From: Flavobacteriaceae bacterium
GTDB taxonomy: Bacteria > Bacteroidota > Bacteroidia > Flavobacteriales > Flavobacteriaceae
Direction of reading: 5' to 3'
Assembly (NCBI GenBank): GCA_027490305.1
Contig: JAIXYI010000069.1
Location: 1-64,000 of the forward strand
Length of the DNA stretch: 64,000 nt
This document shows, one piece after another, positions 25,604-35,900 of this stretch (the first letter of the stretch is position 1; each line of letters begins with the position of its first letter). The translations under genes were made by a program, and so were the position numbers. The notes under the pieces were generated by a model. That model was given only the letters and a program-made list of their open reading frames with translations, searched no databases and had not been told where the DNA came from.

Positions 25604-27400
25604 CTAATCATTCAACTTCAACACCGCCATAAACGCTTCCTGCGGAATTTCCACATTACCGACCTGGCGCATGCGCTTCTTACCTTTCTTCTGTTTTTCG
25701 AGGAGTTTACGCTTCCGCGAAATATCACCACCGTAACACTTCGCCGTTACGTCTTTCCGTAAGGCCTTCACCGTTTCACGGGCAATGATCTTTGCCCCGA
25801 TGGCCGCCTGTATCGGAATATCGAACTGTTGCCTCGGGATGAGTTCCTTCAGCTTTTCAGTCATTTTTTTGCCAATCGTATACGCATTGTCCGCATGGAT
25901 CAAAGCCGACAACGCATCCACGACATTACCGTTCAGCAGCACATCAACCTTTACTAGATTCGATGTCCGCAGTCCGATCGGATGGTAATCAAACGACGCA
26001 TACCCCTTCGAAACCGTCTTCAACCGGTCATAGAAATCAAATACGATCTCCGCCAAGGGCATGTCGAAGTTGAGTTCCACGCGCTCCGGCGTCAAATAGG
26101 TTTGGTTCGTGATCTGGCCGCGTTTTTCGATACACAGCGACATCACATTACCCACATAATCCGATTTCGTGATGATCGTCGCCTTGATAAAGGGCTCCTC
26201 CACACGGTCCAGTCGCGACGGTTCCGGCAAATCCGACGGGTTGTTCACGATCAGCGCCGTCTCCGGCTCTTTCTTGGTATACGCCAGATACGACACGTTC
26301 GGAACGGTCGTAATCACCGTCATATTGAACTCGCGCTCCAGTCGCTCCTGTATGATTTCCATGTGCAACATGCCCAGGAAGCCGCAGCGGAAGCCAAAGC
26401 CCAACGCCGCCGAACTTTCCGCCTGGAACACCAGCGACGCGTCGTTCAACTGCAGTTTCTCCATCGACGCCCGCAGTTCTTCATAATCTTCCGTATCCAC
26501 GGGGTAAATCCCCGCAAATACCATCGGCTTTACATCCTCAAAGCCCGAGATGCTCGCCTGGGTTGGAGTTTTCGCGTCCGTAATCGTATCGCCCACCTTC
26601 ACCTCACGCGCCTCTTTGATACCCGAAATCAGGTAACCTACGTCGCCCGCCGAAATCGTCTGTTTCGGCACCTGGTTCAGTTTCAGCGTACCGATCTCAT
26701 CGGCGAAATATTCGTTTCCGGTCGCCATGAACTTGATCTTCTGGCCTTTCTTGATCTCACCGTTTTTCACACGGAAAATCACCTCAATACCGCGGAACGG
26801 GTTGTAAACCGAGTCGAAGATCAACGCCTGCAACGGCTCATCCACACTCCCTTTCGGAGCCGGGACACGCTCAATGATGGCTTCCAGTATTTTATCGACA
26901 CCAAACCCCGTCTTACCCGAGGCCGGTATAATGTCTTCCAGCTTACAGCCGAGCAAGTCCACGATGTCGTCGCTCACTTCTTCCGGGTTCGCACTCGGAA
27001 GGTCGACTTTGTTCAGCACGGGGATGATCTCCAGGTCGTTTTCCAACGCCAGGTACAGGTTCGAGATCGTCTGTGCCTGTATGCTCTGCGCCGCGTCCAC
27101 AATCAGCAACGCACCCTCGCAGGCCGCAATCGACCGCGACACCTCATATGAAAAGTCAACGTGCCCCGGCGTATCGATCAGGTTCAGGATATACGTCTCT
27201 CCCTTATACACATATTCCATCTGAATCGCGTGGCTCTTGATCGTAATCCCCCGCTCGCGCTCCAAATCCATGTTGTCAAGCAATTGCGCCTGCGCCTCCC
27301 GCGCGGTCACCGTCTGGGTCATGTCGAGCAGGCGGTCAGCCAGCGTCGATTTCCCGTGGTCAATGTGCGCGATAATGCAAAAATTCCGGATGTTCTTCAT
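25604..27400 (-). CDS. lepA: elongation factor 4 (LepA)
   Basis: The 598-residue translation GTPase has G1 [14 protein letters not shown], the switch region [11 protein letters not shown]3 DTPGHVDF, G4 NKVDLP, and the LepA-specific C-terminal domain with a lysine-rich end ([21 protein letters not shown] split over about 555-580). EF4 back-translocates or remodels stalled ribosomes. Length is exactly as expected. It is transcribed alone; the upstream 0.9 kb contains no gene. A long open frame on the opposite strand is a shadow of this gene. Confidence 0.97.
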   Translation of the reverse strand: MKNIRNFCIIAHIDHGKSTLADRLLDMTQTVTAREAQAQLLDNMDLERERGITIKSHAIQMEYVYKGETYILNLIDTPGHVDFSYEVSRSIAACEGALLIVDAAQSIQAQTISNLYLALENDLEIIPVLNKVDLPSANPEEVSDDIVDLLGCKLEDIIPASGKTGFGVDKILEAIIERVPAPKGSVDEPLQALIFDSVYNPFRGIEVIFRVKNGEIKKGQKIKFMATGNEYFADEIGTLKLNQVPKQTISAGDVGYLISGIKEAREVKVGDTITDAKTPTQASISGFEDVKPMVFAGIYPVDTEDYEELRASMEKLQLNDASLVFQAESSAALGFGFRCGFLGMLHMEIIQERLEREFNMTVITTVPNVSYLAYTKKEPETALIVNNPSDLPEPSRLDRVEEPFIKATIITKSDYVGNVMSLCIEKRGQITNQTYLTPERVELNFDMPLAEIVFDFYDRLKTVSKGYASFDYHPIGLRTSNLVKVDVLLNGNVVDALSALIHADNAYTIGKKMTEKLKELIPRQQFDIPIQAAIGAKIIARETVKALRKDVTAKCYGGDISRKRKLLEKQKKGKKRMRQVGNVEIPQEAFMAVLKLND

Positions 27401-27464
27401 CTTCCAGTTTATAAGTGGGGCGTGCCGGCGCGAAGAAACGTTCCACTCAGGGTCGCAGTCTCTG

Positions 27465-27535
27465 TGCGCGCCGTCGGGCTATCCGCTATAGCCCCTCCTT
27501 TCGTCGGGGGCTGCCGCTTCTATCCCTCACGCGGC
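27465..27535. repeat. REP-like palindromic intergenic element upstream of lepA
   Basis: The sequence contains GGGCTATCCGCTATA, then a hairpin CCCC-TCCTTTCGT-CGGGG with a short loop, then TGCCGCTTCTATCCCTCACGCG. From memory, closely related elements of the form GGGCTATCCGCT...GCCGCTTC...ATCCC occur in many Flavobacterium intergenic regions. A copy-number search in the genome would confirm it. The ends form partial inverted repeats. Confidence 0.55.
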
Positions 27536-27960
27536 CCGTGTTCCAAACACGAAACCGTTTCATCCGGCAAATATAGGGCTTAGTTGGCAAAGTTTGGGGG
27601 TCAGAACGGGATTAGTAGGCAGTTGTTAGTAGGTAGTCGTCAGTCGTCGAACCCACGAAACGGAACCTATCCGAAAGTGGGGGTGTTCAAGCCCGTGTGT
27701 GGTCGTCGCCCTTTCATCGTATCTCCACCTCCTTTTCCGCAAATCCACCCCCTTTTTCTTCCCAACAGATTCACTTATCCCTTCACATATCGCGCCTTCG
27801 TGCCTTTGAGTGGATTATGTGAGATTATTTGAAAGGCGTTCCTACGCGAAGGCACGAAGGCGCAACGTGTTAGGCACACAGATTGGTGTTGTCTAAAACG
27901 GGCGCGAGCGGTTTGAAAGGTGTTCCGAATAGGCATCACACCTCGTGTCTTCGCGGCAAA

Positions 27961-28123
27961 CGCCTATCAAACGATCTGCTTTTCAGTCAGCCAACACCAT
28001 ACCTATCCGTTCTAACTTCGCGTCTTCGTGCCTTCGCGGCAAAACGCCTATCAAACGATCTGTTTTTCAATCAGCCAACACCATCCTTATCCGTTCTAAC
28101 TTCGCGCCTTCGTGTCTTCGCGG
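27961..28123. repeat. 84-bp direct repeat, two copies
   Basis: Copy 1 (27961-28044) and copy 2 (28045-28123, slightly shorter) both start CGCCTATCAAACGATCTG and end with a CTTCGTG(C/T)CTTCGCGG word, with a few substitutions. The terminal word also precedes copy 1 at 27941-27957, so the array has 2 units plus a partial one. The units differ at several bases, so this is not a very recent duplication. There are no spacers, so it is not CRISPR. Confidence 0.75.
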
Positions 28124-28337
28124 CTCCAAACGTCTGCCCTGTACTCGTATTTACAACCCCAAAATTATCCCTTTGACTGCGACTACTTCCGCGACTGCGA
28201 CTGTGACTGCGACCGCAACTCTTCCTCAGCCTCCTCCGTCCCCTCTCCGCTGCGATCCGGAACCGGTATTTGGTGAAGGGTAACATCTAAATCAGGGTTG
28301 TGGCTTCTTTCCCGATCCCAGTCATGTGGTTTTGCTT

Positions 28338-29315
28338 TCATGGTTTCTTTAAACTAGGTTCTTTCAATTTGTCTGCTTTCGTAAAAGGCAACACAACCAC
28401 GTCGCGCTCCTTCTCAATTTCCTCTACATATACCGCATAGTCGGCCGGCTCAATCCGCGCGCCCACATATTCCGCATACGTTTTGGTGAACTCCGCGCCG
28501 AAATACAAAATAATGGCACTATAGTACACCCATAATAAAATAAGGATCAACGACCCCGCGGCGCCATACGGACTCGCCGCGCCTGTTTTCTCCAAATACA
28601 ACCCAATCAAAAAACGCCCCAACAAGAAAAGGCACGCCGTGAAAAAAGCCCCGATCCGAACATGCTTCCACGCAATTTTCGCATCCGGCAGCACCTTGAA
28701 AATTACTGCAAAAAGGAGCGTAATCACCCCAAAACTCAACACGAGGTTCGCCAGGTGTAAAAGGGTTACTGTCGTATCCGGAAAATAACGCATCAGATAA
28801 TCACTAATAGCCGCCAATACGCCATTGACAATCAGCGTCACAATCAACAAAAAGCCCAGTCCAATAATCAACGAAGACGACAACAACCGATCCGTGAGCA
28901 GTTTCAGCCAACCACGCTTCGGCTTTGCCTTCACTTTCCAAATCCAGTTGATCGAATCCTGTATCTCACCGAACACCGACGTGGCACCGATAAACACCGT
29001 AATCGAGCCAATCGCCAACGCCGTATAGGTCGTGCCCGACAACTCCATATTCTGGATGATTTCCTGCACCTGCGCCGCCGCTTCCGGACCGATCAAGCCA
29101 TTGATTTCCGCAAACACATGCCCTTCGATCGCATCCCGTCCAAAGAACAGGCTGGTCAACGAGATTAGTAACAATAGTAATGGCGCCATTGAGAACACCG
29201 TGTAATACGACAACGCGGCACTCAATTTAAGCGCGCGGTCGTTTGAAAACCGAATCGCGCTCGTCCGCAAAAGCCACCAGGCCGCCGACAGAAACGAACT
29301 TCTTTTTTTTCGCAT
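28338..29315 (-). CDS. YihY/BrkB-family inner-membrane protein
   Basis: The 325-residue polytopic protein has six predicted membrane segments. Family motifs are LSAALSYYTVFSMAPLL (about residues 32-48), the Gly/Pro-rich loop near LIGPEAA, and YGAAGSLILILLWVYYS (about 248-264) near the end. This family was once misnamed RNase BN; its members are membrane proteins of unknown, possibly transport, function. The C-terminus is a charged cytoplasmic tail of about 45 residues. Gene stands alone on the reverse strand. Confidence 0.9.
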   Translation of the reverse strand: MRKKRSSFLSAAWWLLRTSAIRFSNDRALKLSAALSYYTVFSMAPLLLLLISLTSLFFGRDAIEGHVFAEINGLIGPEAAAQVQEIIQNMELSGTTYTALAIGSITVFIGATSVFGEIQDSINWIWKVKAKPKRGWLKLLTDRLLSSSLIIGLGFLLIVTLIVNGVLAAISDYLMRYFPDTTVTLLHLANLVLSFGVITLLFAVIFKVLPDAKIAWKHVRIGAFFTACLFLLGRFLIGLYLEKTGAASPYGAAGSLILILLWVYYSAIILYFGAEFTKTYAEYVGARIEPADYAVYVEEIEKERDVVVLPFTKADKLKEPSLKKP

Positions 29316-29395
29316 GGGAAGGATAGGTTATATGCGGAAAACACCAGGTCATTTCGAATCTGGTGTCTTCCTATCAAAAAGCGATGGAGTACGGT

Positions 29396-30184
29396 TTAGC
29401 TATGCTCGTTTTCCAGGTAATTTTTGAGTCCTTCAATATCGCTGCGCACCATCTTTTCAAAGAGAGGGTTCAGCAAACGCGCAGCCGCTTCGCCCGCCAT
29501 CCCCAGGGGCGCGTGATACGAAAGCGTCACATCCAGTTCAGTGCCGCCGTGGTCATTATCCCGGAAATAAACTCTCCCGGCATTTTCAACGGTCGACTCC
29601 GGAAGCGAATGCCAACTGAGCAACTTCCCTGGCTCATCCATCAAAATCTGCGCTTTCCAACTCACGTGCCCAATACCGGCCGGTCCTTTGGCCGTCCATT
29701 CAGACGTGAGCGTGTCAATTTCGCGCACCGAGTCAAGATGGCTCATGAAACGCGGCAGGTTTTCGAGTTTGCGCCAAAAGTCATACACCTCCTGTGCCGG
29801 GCGGTCAATAGCCACGGTCATCCGGATGTTGACGTTCTGTCCGCCTTTACCGTTTTTCTTGGCGAGGGCATACGCCGGACAATAACCGGTAATGGTCCGC
29901 GCCAATAACACGCCGCCGGCCGTTGTTTTCAAGGTGCTTTTAGGTTTACCCGACAGGCCGCTATACAAAAGATAGGTGCCAGCCGCTGCGGTCACGATGC
30001 GTTCCACCAGGCTCACATTGGCCTTGAGTCCGGGTATAATACTCGGGTTTCGGTTTTGCTCGTGCGTATACGGTTCCGCTTCCTGGGCATTGCTGACACT
30101 CGCATAGCGATTAGGGTCAGTGCCCGATGCGTCAATTTTGGAGAAAGGGCGTTTGGTGCCGCTATCTGAAGTCATCGTTTTCAT
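29396..30184 (-). CDS. SRPBCC-family protein with an N-terminal membrane-associated DUF2892-like region
   Basis: The 262-residue protein has a polar, Ser/Asp-rich start of about 50 residues. A DUF2892/YgaP-like hydrophobic module follows (NVSLVERIVTAAAGTYLL, then TTAGGVLLARTITGYCPAY), as does a C-terminal START/SRPBCC (polyketide-cyclase-like) domain from about residue 115, beginning VNIRMTVAIDRPAQEVYDFW. This combination is common in Bacteroidetes proteins tied to stress or lipid binding; the ligand is unknown. The ATG at 30184 is chosen; an upstream start adds 9 residues. Confidence 0.82.
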   Translation of the reverse strand: MKTMTSDSGTKRPFSKIDASGTDPNRYASVSNAQEAEPYTHEQNRNPSIIPGLKANVSLVERIVTAAAGTYLLYSGLSGKPKSTLKTTAGGVLLARTITGYCPAYALAKKNGKGGQNVNIRMTVAIDRPAQEVYDFWRKLENLPRFMSHLDSVREIDTLTSEWTAKGPAGIGHVSWKAQILMDEPGKLLSWHSLPESTVENAGRVYFRDNDHGGTELDVTLSYHAPLGMAGEAAARLLNPLFEKMVRSDIEGLKNYLENEHS

Positions 30185-30270
30185 TTGAGAAGGTATTTGG
30201 ATCATTCCCAAAGGTAAACCGCGACGTCAACGACCTCCTTACACGATACGCCGGGTGTATTACAGAATGC

Positions 30271-31824
30271 TCAGTTCTTGACGATTTTCTGTGTCGGCAG
30301 TCCATCTGCCGCAACGAAGTACAGACCGCTGGCGAGTCCGTTCAACGACAAAGGCTGGCCGCCTGTCACGGTAAAATCGTGTACCGCCTGCCCGAGGGAG
30401 TTGTAAATACGGCCGCGCAACGACTGCGGAACATCCAACCGGATTGCATCGGTCGTAGGGTTCGGATACCAACGTGGTGTAGTAGAGAGGGGAGTTGATA
30501 CCTCAAGCGTCGTGCTGAGTTTTGCCAAAAACGGATACAACGGAAAGGCATCAAAAGTGAGCGAAAGAGTATCAAATTGCGCGCTTCCGTTTGCCATACC
30601 CGATACATACGCACTTCCGTCAGATGCAATCGCGATGCCGTCCGCCCGATCCGCCCAATCGCCTCCGGCTGTTTTCGCAAACAGCACGTTCCCGTCCGCA
30701 TCCAGTTTCAACACCAAAGCCTGATAATCCTGGTCCGCATTCGACGCGGTGGTCGGGTTCCACTGGATGTTGTTGCGCGTGCGACCCGCGAAAAACACAT
30801 TGCCGTCAGCGTCAAGCGCCAACGGATTCCGGTTGCCCGCGATAGCTTCACCCGTGGCAGGCATATCGCCGTTACCCGGCACTTCGCGCACCCACATAAA
30901 ATCACCAGTCGCGTTGAGACGTGCTATGAAAAAATCGGCCCCGAATGCGGGTCCGCCCACTTCAATACTGCCAAAGTTAAAACTACCGTTCAGGTCACCG
31001 CAAAAGTAGACTTCATCCGGTTGGCGGGCCTTCACATGCGGATTCGAACAGGTGATGTCTTCCGTAAAACGCGCCCACTGAAAGGCGCCCGCCGGGTTGT
31101 ATTTCGCGACATAAAGATTATAGGCCAACGGCGTGGTAGCGGACACGCCTCCAAACGAACTGGTCATATCAGCACATGAACCGGCCGAATACAGGCTACC
31201 CGCCGTATCGATCGCCAACGAAGAAACAGACCGTACGCCCAACTGCTCGATATGCAAAAGCGACGCACCGTTGGGTGAAAACGCATCGATATAGCTATTC
31301 ATGAAGTCGCCATAACCTAAATAGACATTGTCGGCCGCATCAATGGCCAGTGCGCGGCACTGTTGCACGATGCTGTCTTGAATACTTGGGCTATGGTACC
31401 ACAGTACCGCCCCACTCGGGTCGAGCTTTACCAGCAGCGGCTGGATCCCGTCGGCCGTTGAAAGCAGGGCTACATTGTCAAGCACGATACCGCCCATCCA
31501 CCCCAACGCCAGATAGAGATTGCCCGCCGAATCCGTTTCGATCTGGTAGACCGCCACGTTTCCGTTGAGGCTGCGCGACATCAGCAGCTGCCCGTCGGCG
31601 CTGTACTTCTTCACGGCCAAGTTACCCAGGATATCGGCTCCGTAGGCCAACGGCGTGTTATCGAAACCCGCTATGATGACGTTCCCGTTATCGTCAGACG
31701 CCACGGTATATCCGATATAATCAGGGCTCATTTCAAAGTCGATGGGCGTCGCCTGCAACCACTGGAATTGCTGGGCCGAGGCCATAAACGAAACACTAAG
31801 CAGAAGGGGTAGAAGTTTTTTCAT
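30271..31824 (-). CDS. secreted beta-propeller (SBBP-like) protein with a T9SS type A sorting domain
   Basis: A 517-residue protein with a signal peptide (residues 1-17, ending ASAQ). Repeated motifs of the form D..GN.Y.A (for example DSAGNLYLALGW, DADGNVFFAGRT, ASDGSAYVSG) fit an SBBP or NHL-type beta-propeller over about 20-430. The C-terminal 75 residues (WYPNPTTDAIRLDV..., GLASGLYFVAAD, KIVKN) are a T9SS type A sorting signal, so the protein is exported across the outer membrane and attached or released. Binding partner unknown. Confidence 0.9.
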   Translation of the reverse strand: MKKLLPLLLSVSFMASAQQFQWLQATPIDFEMSPDYIGYTVASDDNGNVIIAGFDNTPLAYGADILGNLAVKKYSADGQLLMSRSLNGNVAVYQIETDSAGNLYLALGWMGGIVLDNVALLSTADGIQPLLVKLDPSGAVLWYHSPSIQDSIVQQCRALAIDAADNVYLGYGDFMNSYIDAFSPNGASLLHIEQLGVRSVSSLAIDTAGSLYSAGSCADMTSSFGGVSATTPLAYNLYVAKYNPAGAFQWARFTEDITCSNPHVKARQPDEVYFCGDLNGSFNFGSIEVGGPAFGADFFIARLNATGDFMWVREVPGNGDMPATGEAIAGNRNPLALDADGNVFFAGRTRNNIQWNPTTASNADQDYQALVLKLDADGNVLFAKTAGGDWADRADGIAIASDGSAYVSGMANGSAQFDTLSLTFDAFPLYPFLAKLSTTLEVSTPLSTTPRWYPNPTTDAIRLDVPQSLRGRIYNSLGQAVHDFTVTGGQPLSLNGLASGLYFVAADGLPTQKIVKN

Positions 31825-31897
31825 AGCGGTTGGACATGTTAAAGTAAGATGCAGAGCGAAGGAAAAGGATGCGTGTAAAAGGAATTTGTCGCGCAGG

Positions 31898-32275
31898 TTA
31901 TAATTGGCCTGGAAACAATCTTCTGGCTCGTTCCATTTCCAATTTATCCAGATGCGGTTTTACAATTGGAAAATAGGCCATAGAAAAGATACCCACGACC
32001 TCCGCCAAGTGATTTTTCAAAAAAAGCATTTCATTGTCTCTACTGTATGGCTCTGAAAAATAAGCCATTATAATTTCGATATCATACGCGTCGTTCGAAT
32101 GGAACCGATTGAAAAACTCGATAGTGAAAAACGATCTTGAGATAGAAAGATGCACGCCGGTGTCACCCATCTTCAAGTCTGCATATTGATTGCCAAAAAA
32201 TGGCGATTGGCTTTCTGCAACGGGCGTGAACCCGTTGGCGATCAGATAGTTTTTGATTTCAAGCCATTTCCTCAT
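31898..32275 (-). CDS. small protein downstream of the RHS gene, unknown (immunity candidate)
   Basis: A 125-residue protein without signal peptide or membrane segment, mildly acidic with several aromatics. I recognise no domain. It is the third small gene after the RHS gene, in the same direction; small cytoplasmic genes in this position are often immunity genes or remnants from displaced toxin modules. It lies 11 bp downstream of the 106-residue gene, so the two are probably co-transcribed. Confidence 0.6.
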   Translation of the reverse strand: MRKWLEIKNYLIANGFTPVAESQSPFFGNQYADLKMGDTGVHLSISRSFFTIEFFNRFHSNDAYDIEIIMAYFSEPYSRDNEMLFLKNHLAEVVGIFSMAYFPIVKPHLDKLEMERARRLFPGQL

Positions 32276-32286
32276 GACAAGATCAA

Positions 32287-32607
32287 TTAAATGGCTTGAA
32301 TATCATGAATGATGTCTGGTAACGAAGCGTTAGGGCCGTAAAACGGGAATACATCCAGTAATTGGGATAGTGACTCGGCCTGCCATGCATACAATGAATA
32401 GTTGCACTGACGGAGAAACAATCGGATGTTGTTCTCATTCGCGCTACCGCCAACTAATTCCTCAATCTCTCCCGCGTACCGACCCAAGTCAATTAGTTCA
32501 GATGGCCAATCGTTTACGGCTACTAGTAAAACAGCTAATATTTCCCGCTGTCGGGGAGATAACGTATCGGGACTAAGGGCGTTTAAATTGGATATTGATA
32601 GCTCCAT
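32287..32607 (-). CDS. small acidic protein downstream of the RHS gene, unknown (immunity candidate)
   Basis: A 106-residue acidic, helical-looking protein (LSPRQREILAVLLVAVNDWP, then IRLFLRQCNYSLYAWQAE) with no signal peptide. I recognise no family. A 109-bp gap separates it from the 74-residue gene upstream. Location and size are consistent with an immunity or orphan-immunity gene of the RHS locus, but this is an inference from context only. Confidence 0.6.
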   Translation of the reverse strand: MELSISNLNALSPDTLSPRQREILAVLLVAVNDWPSELIDLGRYAGEIEELVGGSANENNIRLFLRQCNYSLYAWQAESLSQLLDVFPFYGPNASLPDIIHDIQAI

Positions 32608-32716
32608 CGGCGATTTATCATGTTTATTCTTTTCTCACGCTACGCTCACCGCGACGACACCGCATGTGTCATGAGGATACAATAAGAAAAGATTGCTCCC
32701 GAAAAATATCCTAGCC

Positions 32717-32941
32717 TTATGAAACCACTACATTCACACCGTCTACCAGCTGCGTATTAGCCGTTATCCATTGCCCCTTATCGTAGGAATCAAGCATCAA
32801 CCGGGTAACGGGACTTTTAAGGCCTCGTGTGTCATAAAATCGTGAATGCATGATGTAGTATTTCGACCCTAGTTCATCTTCGAGTTCGAACAGCCAGGGA
32901 TATGAGGCTGTGAAATTAGTTTCTGTTATTAATAATCTCAT
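32717..32941 (-). CDS. 74-residue protein overlapping the RHS stop codon (cognate immunity candidate)
   Basis: The start ATG overlaps the last base of the RHS stop codon (TAATG), so translation is likely coupled to the giant protein. The product is cytoplasmic, with a strand-rich pattern (LELEDELGSKYYIMHSRF, then a C-terminal VDGVNVVV). I recognise no family. A gene tightly coupled to the 3' end of a polymorphic toxin gene is the first candidate for the cognate immunity protein. Confidence 0.65.
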   Translation of the reverse strand: MRLLITETNFTASYPWLFELEDELGSKYYIMHSRFYDTRGLKSPVTRLMLDSYDKGQWITANTQLVDGVNVVVS

Positions 32942-35900
32942 TATTTTATGGTTCTTTTTATGTTGCTAAGCTCGGGAATAAAATATTGTGTTTTGCCCCC
33001 TAACCATGGTAAAATACCGGCGGCCGGCCCTTTATATACTTTAGCTCCCGCCGGAATTTCCCATCGCGCAACATAAGTCATTTTATTGAAACTCGGCTTG
33101 ATTGCCAACCGAATCCGGTCTACTAAGCGTATTCTAGAAATGGAATTGGTCATAAATCTACCCTTTGCAAAAGCTGTAGTGTTATCATAATAGCGAGAAA
33201 GAACTATTGGCTCTTTCAATATTTCTTCAGTATAATTCCCGAAACGAAAGGTCTTTGCTATGTCATCGGATAGAACTGTAGCGGCAGACATGGATGTTGC
33301 GCCGCCAGCAATAGAACTTCCGCTGCCGTACATTCTAAGTTTACCATATGCGCCGTAGAGGGGAGATAGATTTTCGCGCAACATATCAGCTGCCGCGCCT
33401 CTTGCTTCGTCTGCCTGAGATCTAAATAAAGTCATGTAATCTCTAAACGGAGTAAGAGCTTCATCAATGGGATTACGAACATTATCGTCCGCCCATTGAC
33501 TTGTTACATCGCGCGTGCGTTTCAGCATGTTGTCGTCTTGAAGCCTTTGCAAAGCATTGTCCTGAGCCAAACGTTTCAACGCATTATCGTTTACCAGTCT
33601 TTTCAACGCGTTATCGTTGGCCAAACGTTTCAACGCATTGTCATCGGCCAATCGCTGTAGCCAATTCCGGTCATCTTCCATGCGGCCAGCTTTTTGGTTG
33701 GCATTATAGGTATCAATATATTTATTGGCGTAGTTGGTGGCAGCCTGCGAGGCTTTCTGTGAACCATATGGCAGAGCCGCGCCGGCAAAGTTTCGCCATG
33801 ACCATTTAAAAGGATTTGCTTGCCCGGTAGCTACGACGCCATGAACATAGGCATTGAAAATAGTGGCAGCAATTTCCCAAAACTCCCCGCTCGGATCGGT
33901 GTATCGCGTAGGGTTATTCATGCAATACCCATAACGATTGTAATTTTGGGTGTTTGTCGGATCTTGTATATTCTCGTCAGGCTGCAGGAAGCGATGGATT
34001 TTAGGGTCGTAGATTCTTCCATTCATGTTGATCAGCCCGACCCCGATTAGGTGTTCATGTCCTGTATAACCCCTGTCAATAAACATATCTGAACTGTTAG
34101 TAGGAATCGTGGATATGTTTCCTTTAGAGTACTTAATGAGGCCTCCCCAAACATCAAATAGGCGTTTCTCTACAACCGCTCCCTGATAGTCTGTTATCGC
34201 CATGATGCTTCCCTGGTAGTCCCGATGGAGATAAAAATAGCTTTTCGTTGTACCATCACTTTTAAGAATTGCGGGAGCTGAATACGCGTCGCCGCCAATG
34301 TAAAAGACGAATTCATTAGAAGTGTTGCCGGATACGGTTTTACGCTTGATTTCCATCGTGCCGTCGTCTGAGTAGAATTTACGCAGTGTTCGTGCATTCT
34401 TGGAAGTTTGTAGATCGCCGTAATACATCACACTACGATCACCGGAAGCAGTGTATTCGAAATCGATGTTTTCTTTATCCTCTTCGGTGATCCATACTGG
34501 GTTGTTCGATAAGTTATACTTTGCGTGTTGTGTCCGGTTTATATAGTAATTGATGACCGGAGAATTTTGGGATTGGTCCGTAGGAGTAATCGACGTAAGC
34601 CTGAAAGGATTATCGGAACCAGTGTAGGCATAGCTCCCTAAATTATTAGATGCAATCGTGCCGTTACCATTATAGCTCTGGTTTTGTATACCTATCAGGT
34701 CTCGGTAAGTGGTGATCCTGTCCAAAGCATCGTACGCGAAACCCTCAGACCAAGTATTTATAAGTGTGTAACTACGAGAAGATAGATTTTGATAGGTGTT
34801 ATCAAAACTGGCATTTAATGTGATAATATTGGTTGCATTTTTATCGTGTTTGATCTTTACAGGCAGGTTTTGGGAATTATAAGTATTGGCAATGGAAATG
34901 CCATTCCCTAGTGATGCTGTAAGTAAACTTCCATTTGCAGCGATTGCGGTTGCTTCCCATACTTTCAATGAACTGGTTGCCGTACTGCTGGTCATGTCAA
35001 AAATCTGCCAGTCATAACCATTCTTGAAGGTGTTTTTTATCCATTTTTCACACGACTTGTTCGTTTTCAAGTCACGCGCGAACAGTCTTTCTTTTTCAAT
35101 CCGCCCCTGTCCATCAAAAACGAATTCGTGTTGAAAATCGAAGAATTTCTTCGTTGCGTCGGAAGCATGCGTTCGGGTCTCCGCAGTTTTGATAAGTCGT
35201 CGGTAGTTATCGTATGTGTACGAATTATTTATGGTGTAACCATTTTCGTTGTCCGTAAAAGTCACAGAGTTCAGCAACTTGTTAGTGCCAAAAGTATAAA
35301 CAGTAGAAGAGTTGGTCGTGTCGTCTCCTGTACCCACCGCAGTCTCGGAAATCACACGCCCAAAGCTATCCCGGCCATACGTAGTGACACCTTTGTTCGC
35401 TATGGACTGAATCAGCACTTCACCCAAATCGTTGTAGGTGTAATTGTATACGCCGGCAGAGGGATCATCCACTTGTGAACGGAGTCCCCAGCCATTTTGC
35501 TGGAACGAGGTAATAGCTCCGCCCATCGTAGTTGTTTTTAGGTTTCCATTGGCAAAGTAGGTATGAGATATTGTGGGAGATCCGGTTTCCGAAAGGCTTT
35601 TGAGATTCCCAAAAATATCTTTCAGAGTTATTTTTTGCTTGCGCCCATCATCTTCAATGGTTGTGAGTCCGTCGTTTGGATAGCTATAAATTACCTGTGT
35701 TCCGTTAGAGGTGTTAGACTTTAATAAATTACTTTGGATGAGTCGACCAAAAATATCATACTGCATTTCGTTCCAAAGGGAAAAGTTGCCGGGTGAGCCC
35801 GAAACTATGTAGGGCTCGCTGACTTTTGTAGGTTGGTTATTGATATTATACAGGGTAGATACACACGACCACCCATTTGAAATAGTCTTTGCCTCAACAT

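Larger units (their letters stand above)
27401..28337. other. 937-bp interval without a gene, filled with repeats
   Basis: No frame in this interval looks coding. It holds a REP-like element (27465-27535), degenerate ACTGC/AGTAGGCAGT words (about 27610-27650 and 28175-28220), an inverted pair of CGCGCCTTCGTGCC-type sequences (27790-27806 against 27847-27866) and an 84-bp direct repeat (27961-28123). The lepA promoter must lie near 27400, but I cannot pick a convincing box. Confidence 0.7.

Noticed and set aside
25747..25762. TTACGTCTTTCCGTAA, similar to the array palindrome
   Set aside because: Located inside the lepA coding region and with changed centre; likely chance.
25982..27151. Long forward open frame of 389 codons opposite lepA
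   Set aside because: The reverse strand encodes a complete LepA. The forward product is Arg/His-rich without motifs, as expected for a shadow frame.
27584..27832. 82-codon forward frame in the repeat-rich gap near lepA
   Set aside because: Product is low-complexity, proline-rich translation of repeat words.
27961..28123. Repeats considered as CRISPR
   Set aside because: Units are 84 bp, adjacent and without unique spacers; no cas genes in the window.
33511..33660. Regular 27-bp repeats considered as a CRISPR array
   Set aside because: In frame in a large coding region, no spacers, and unit differences preserve the protein pattern.
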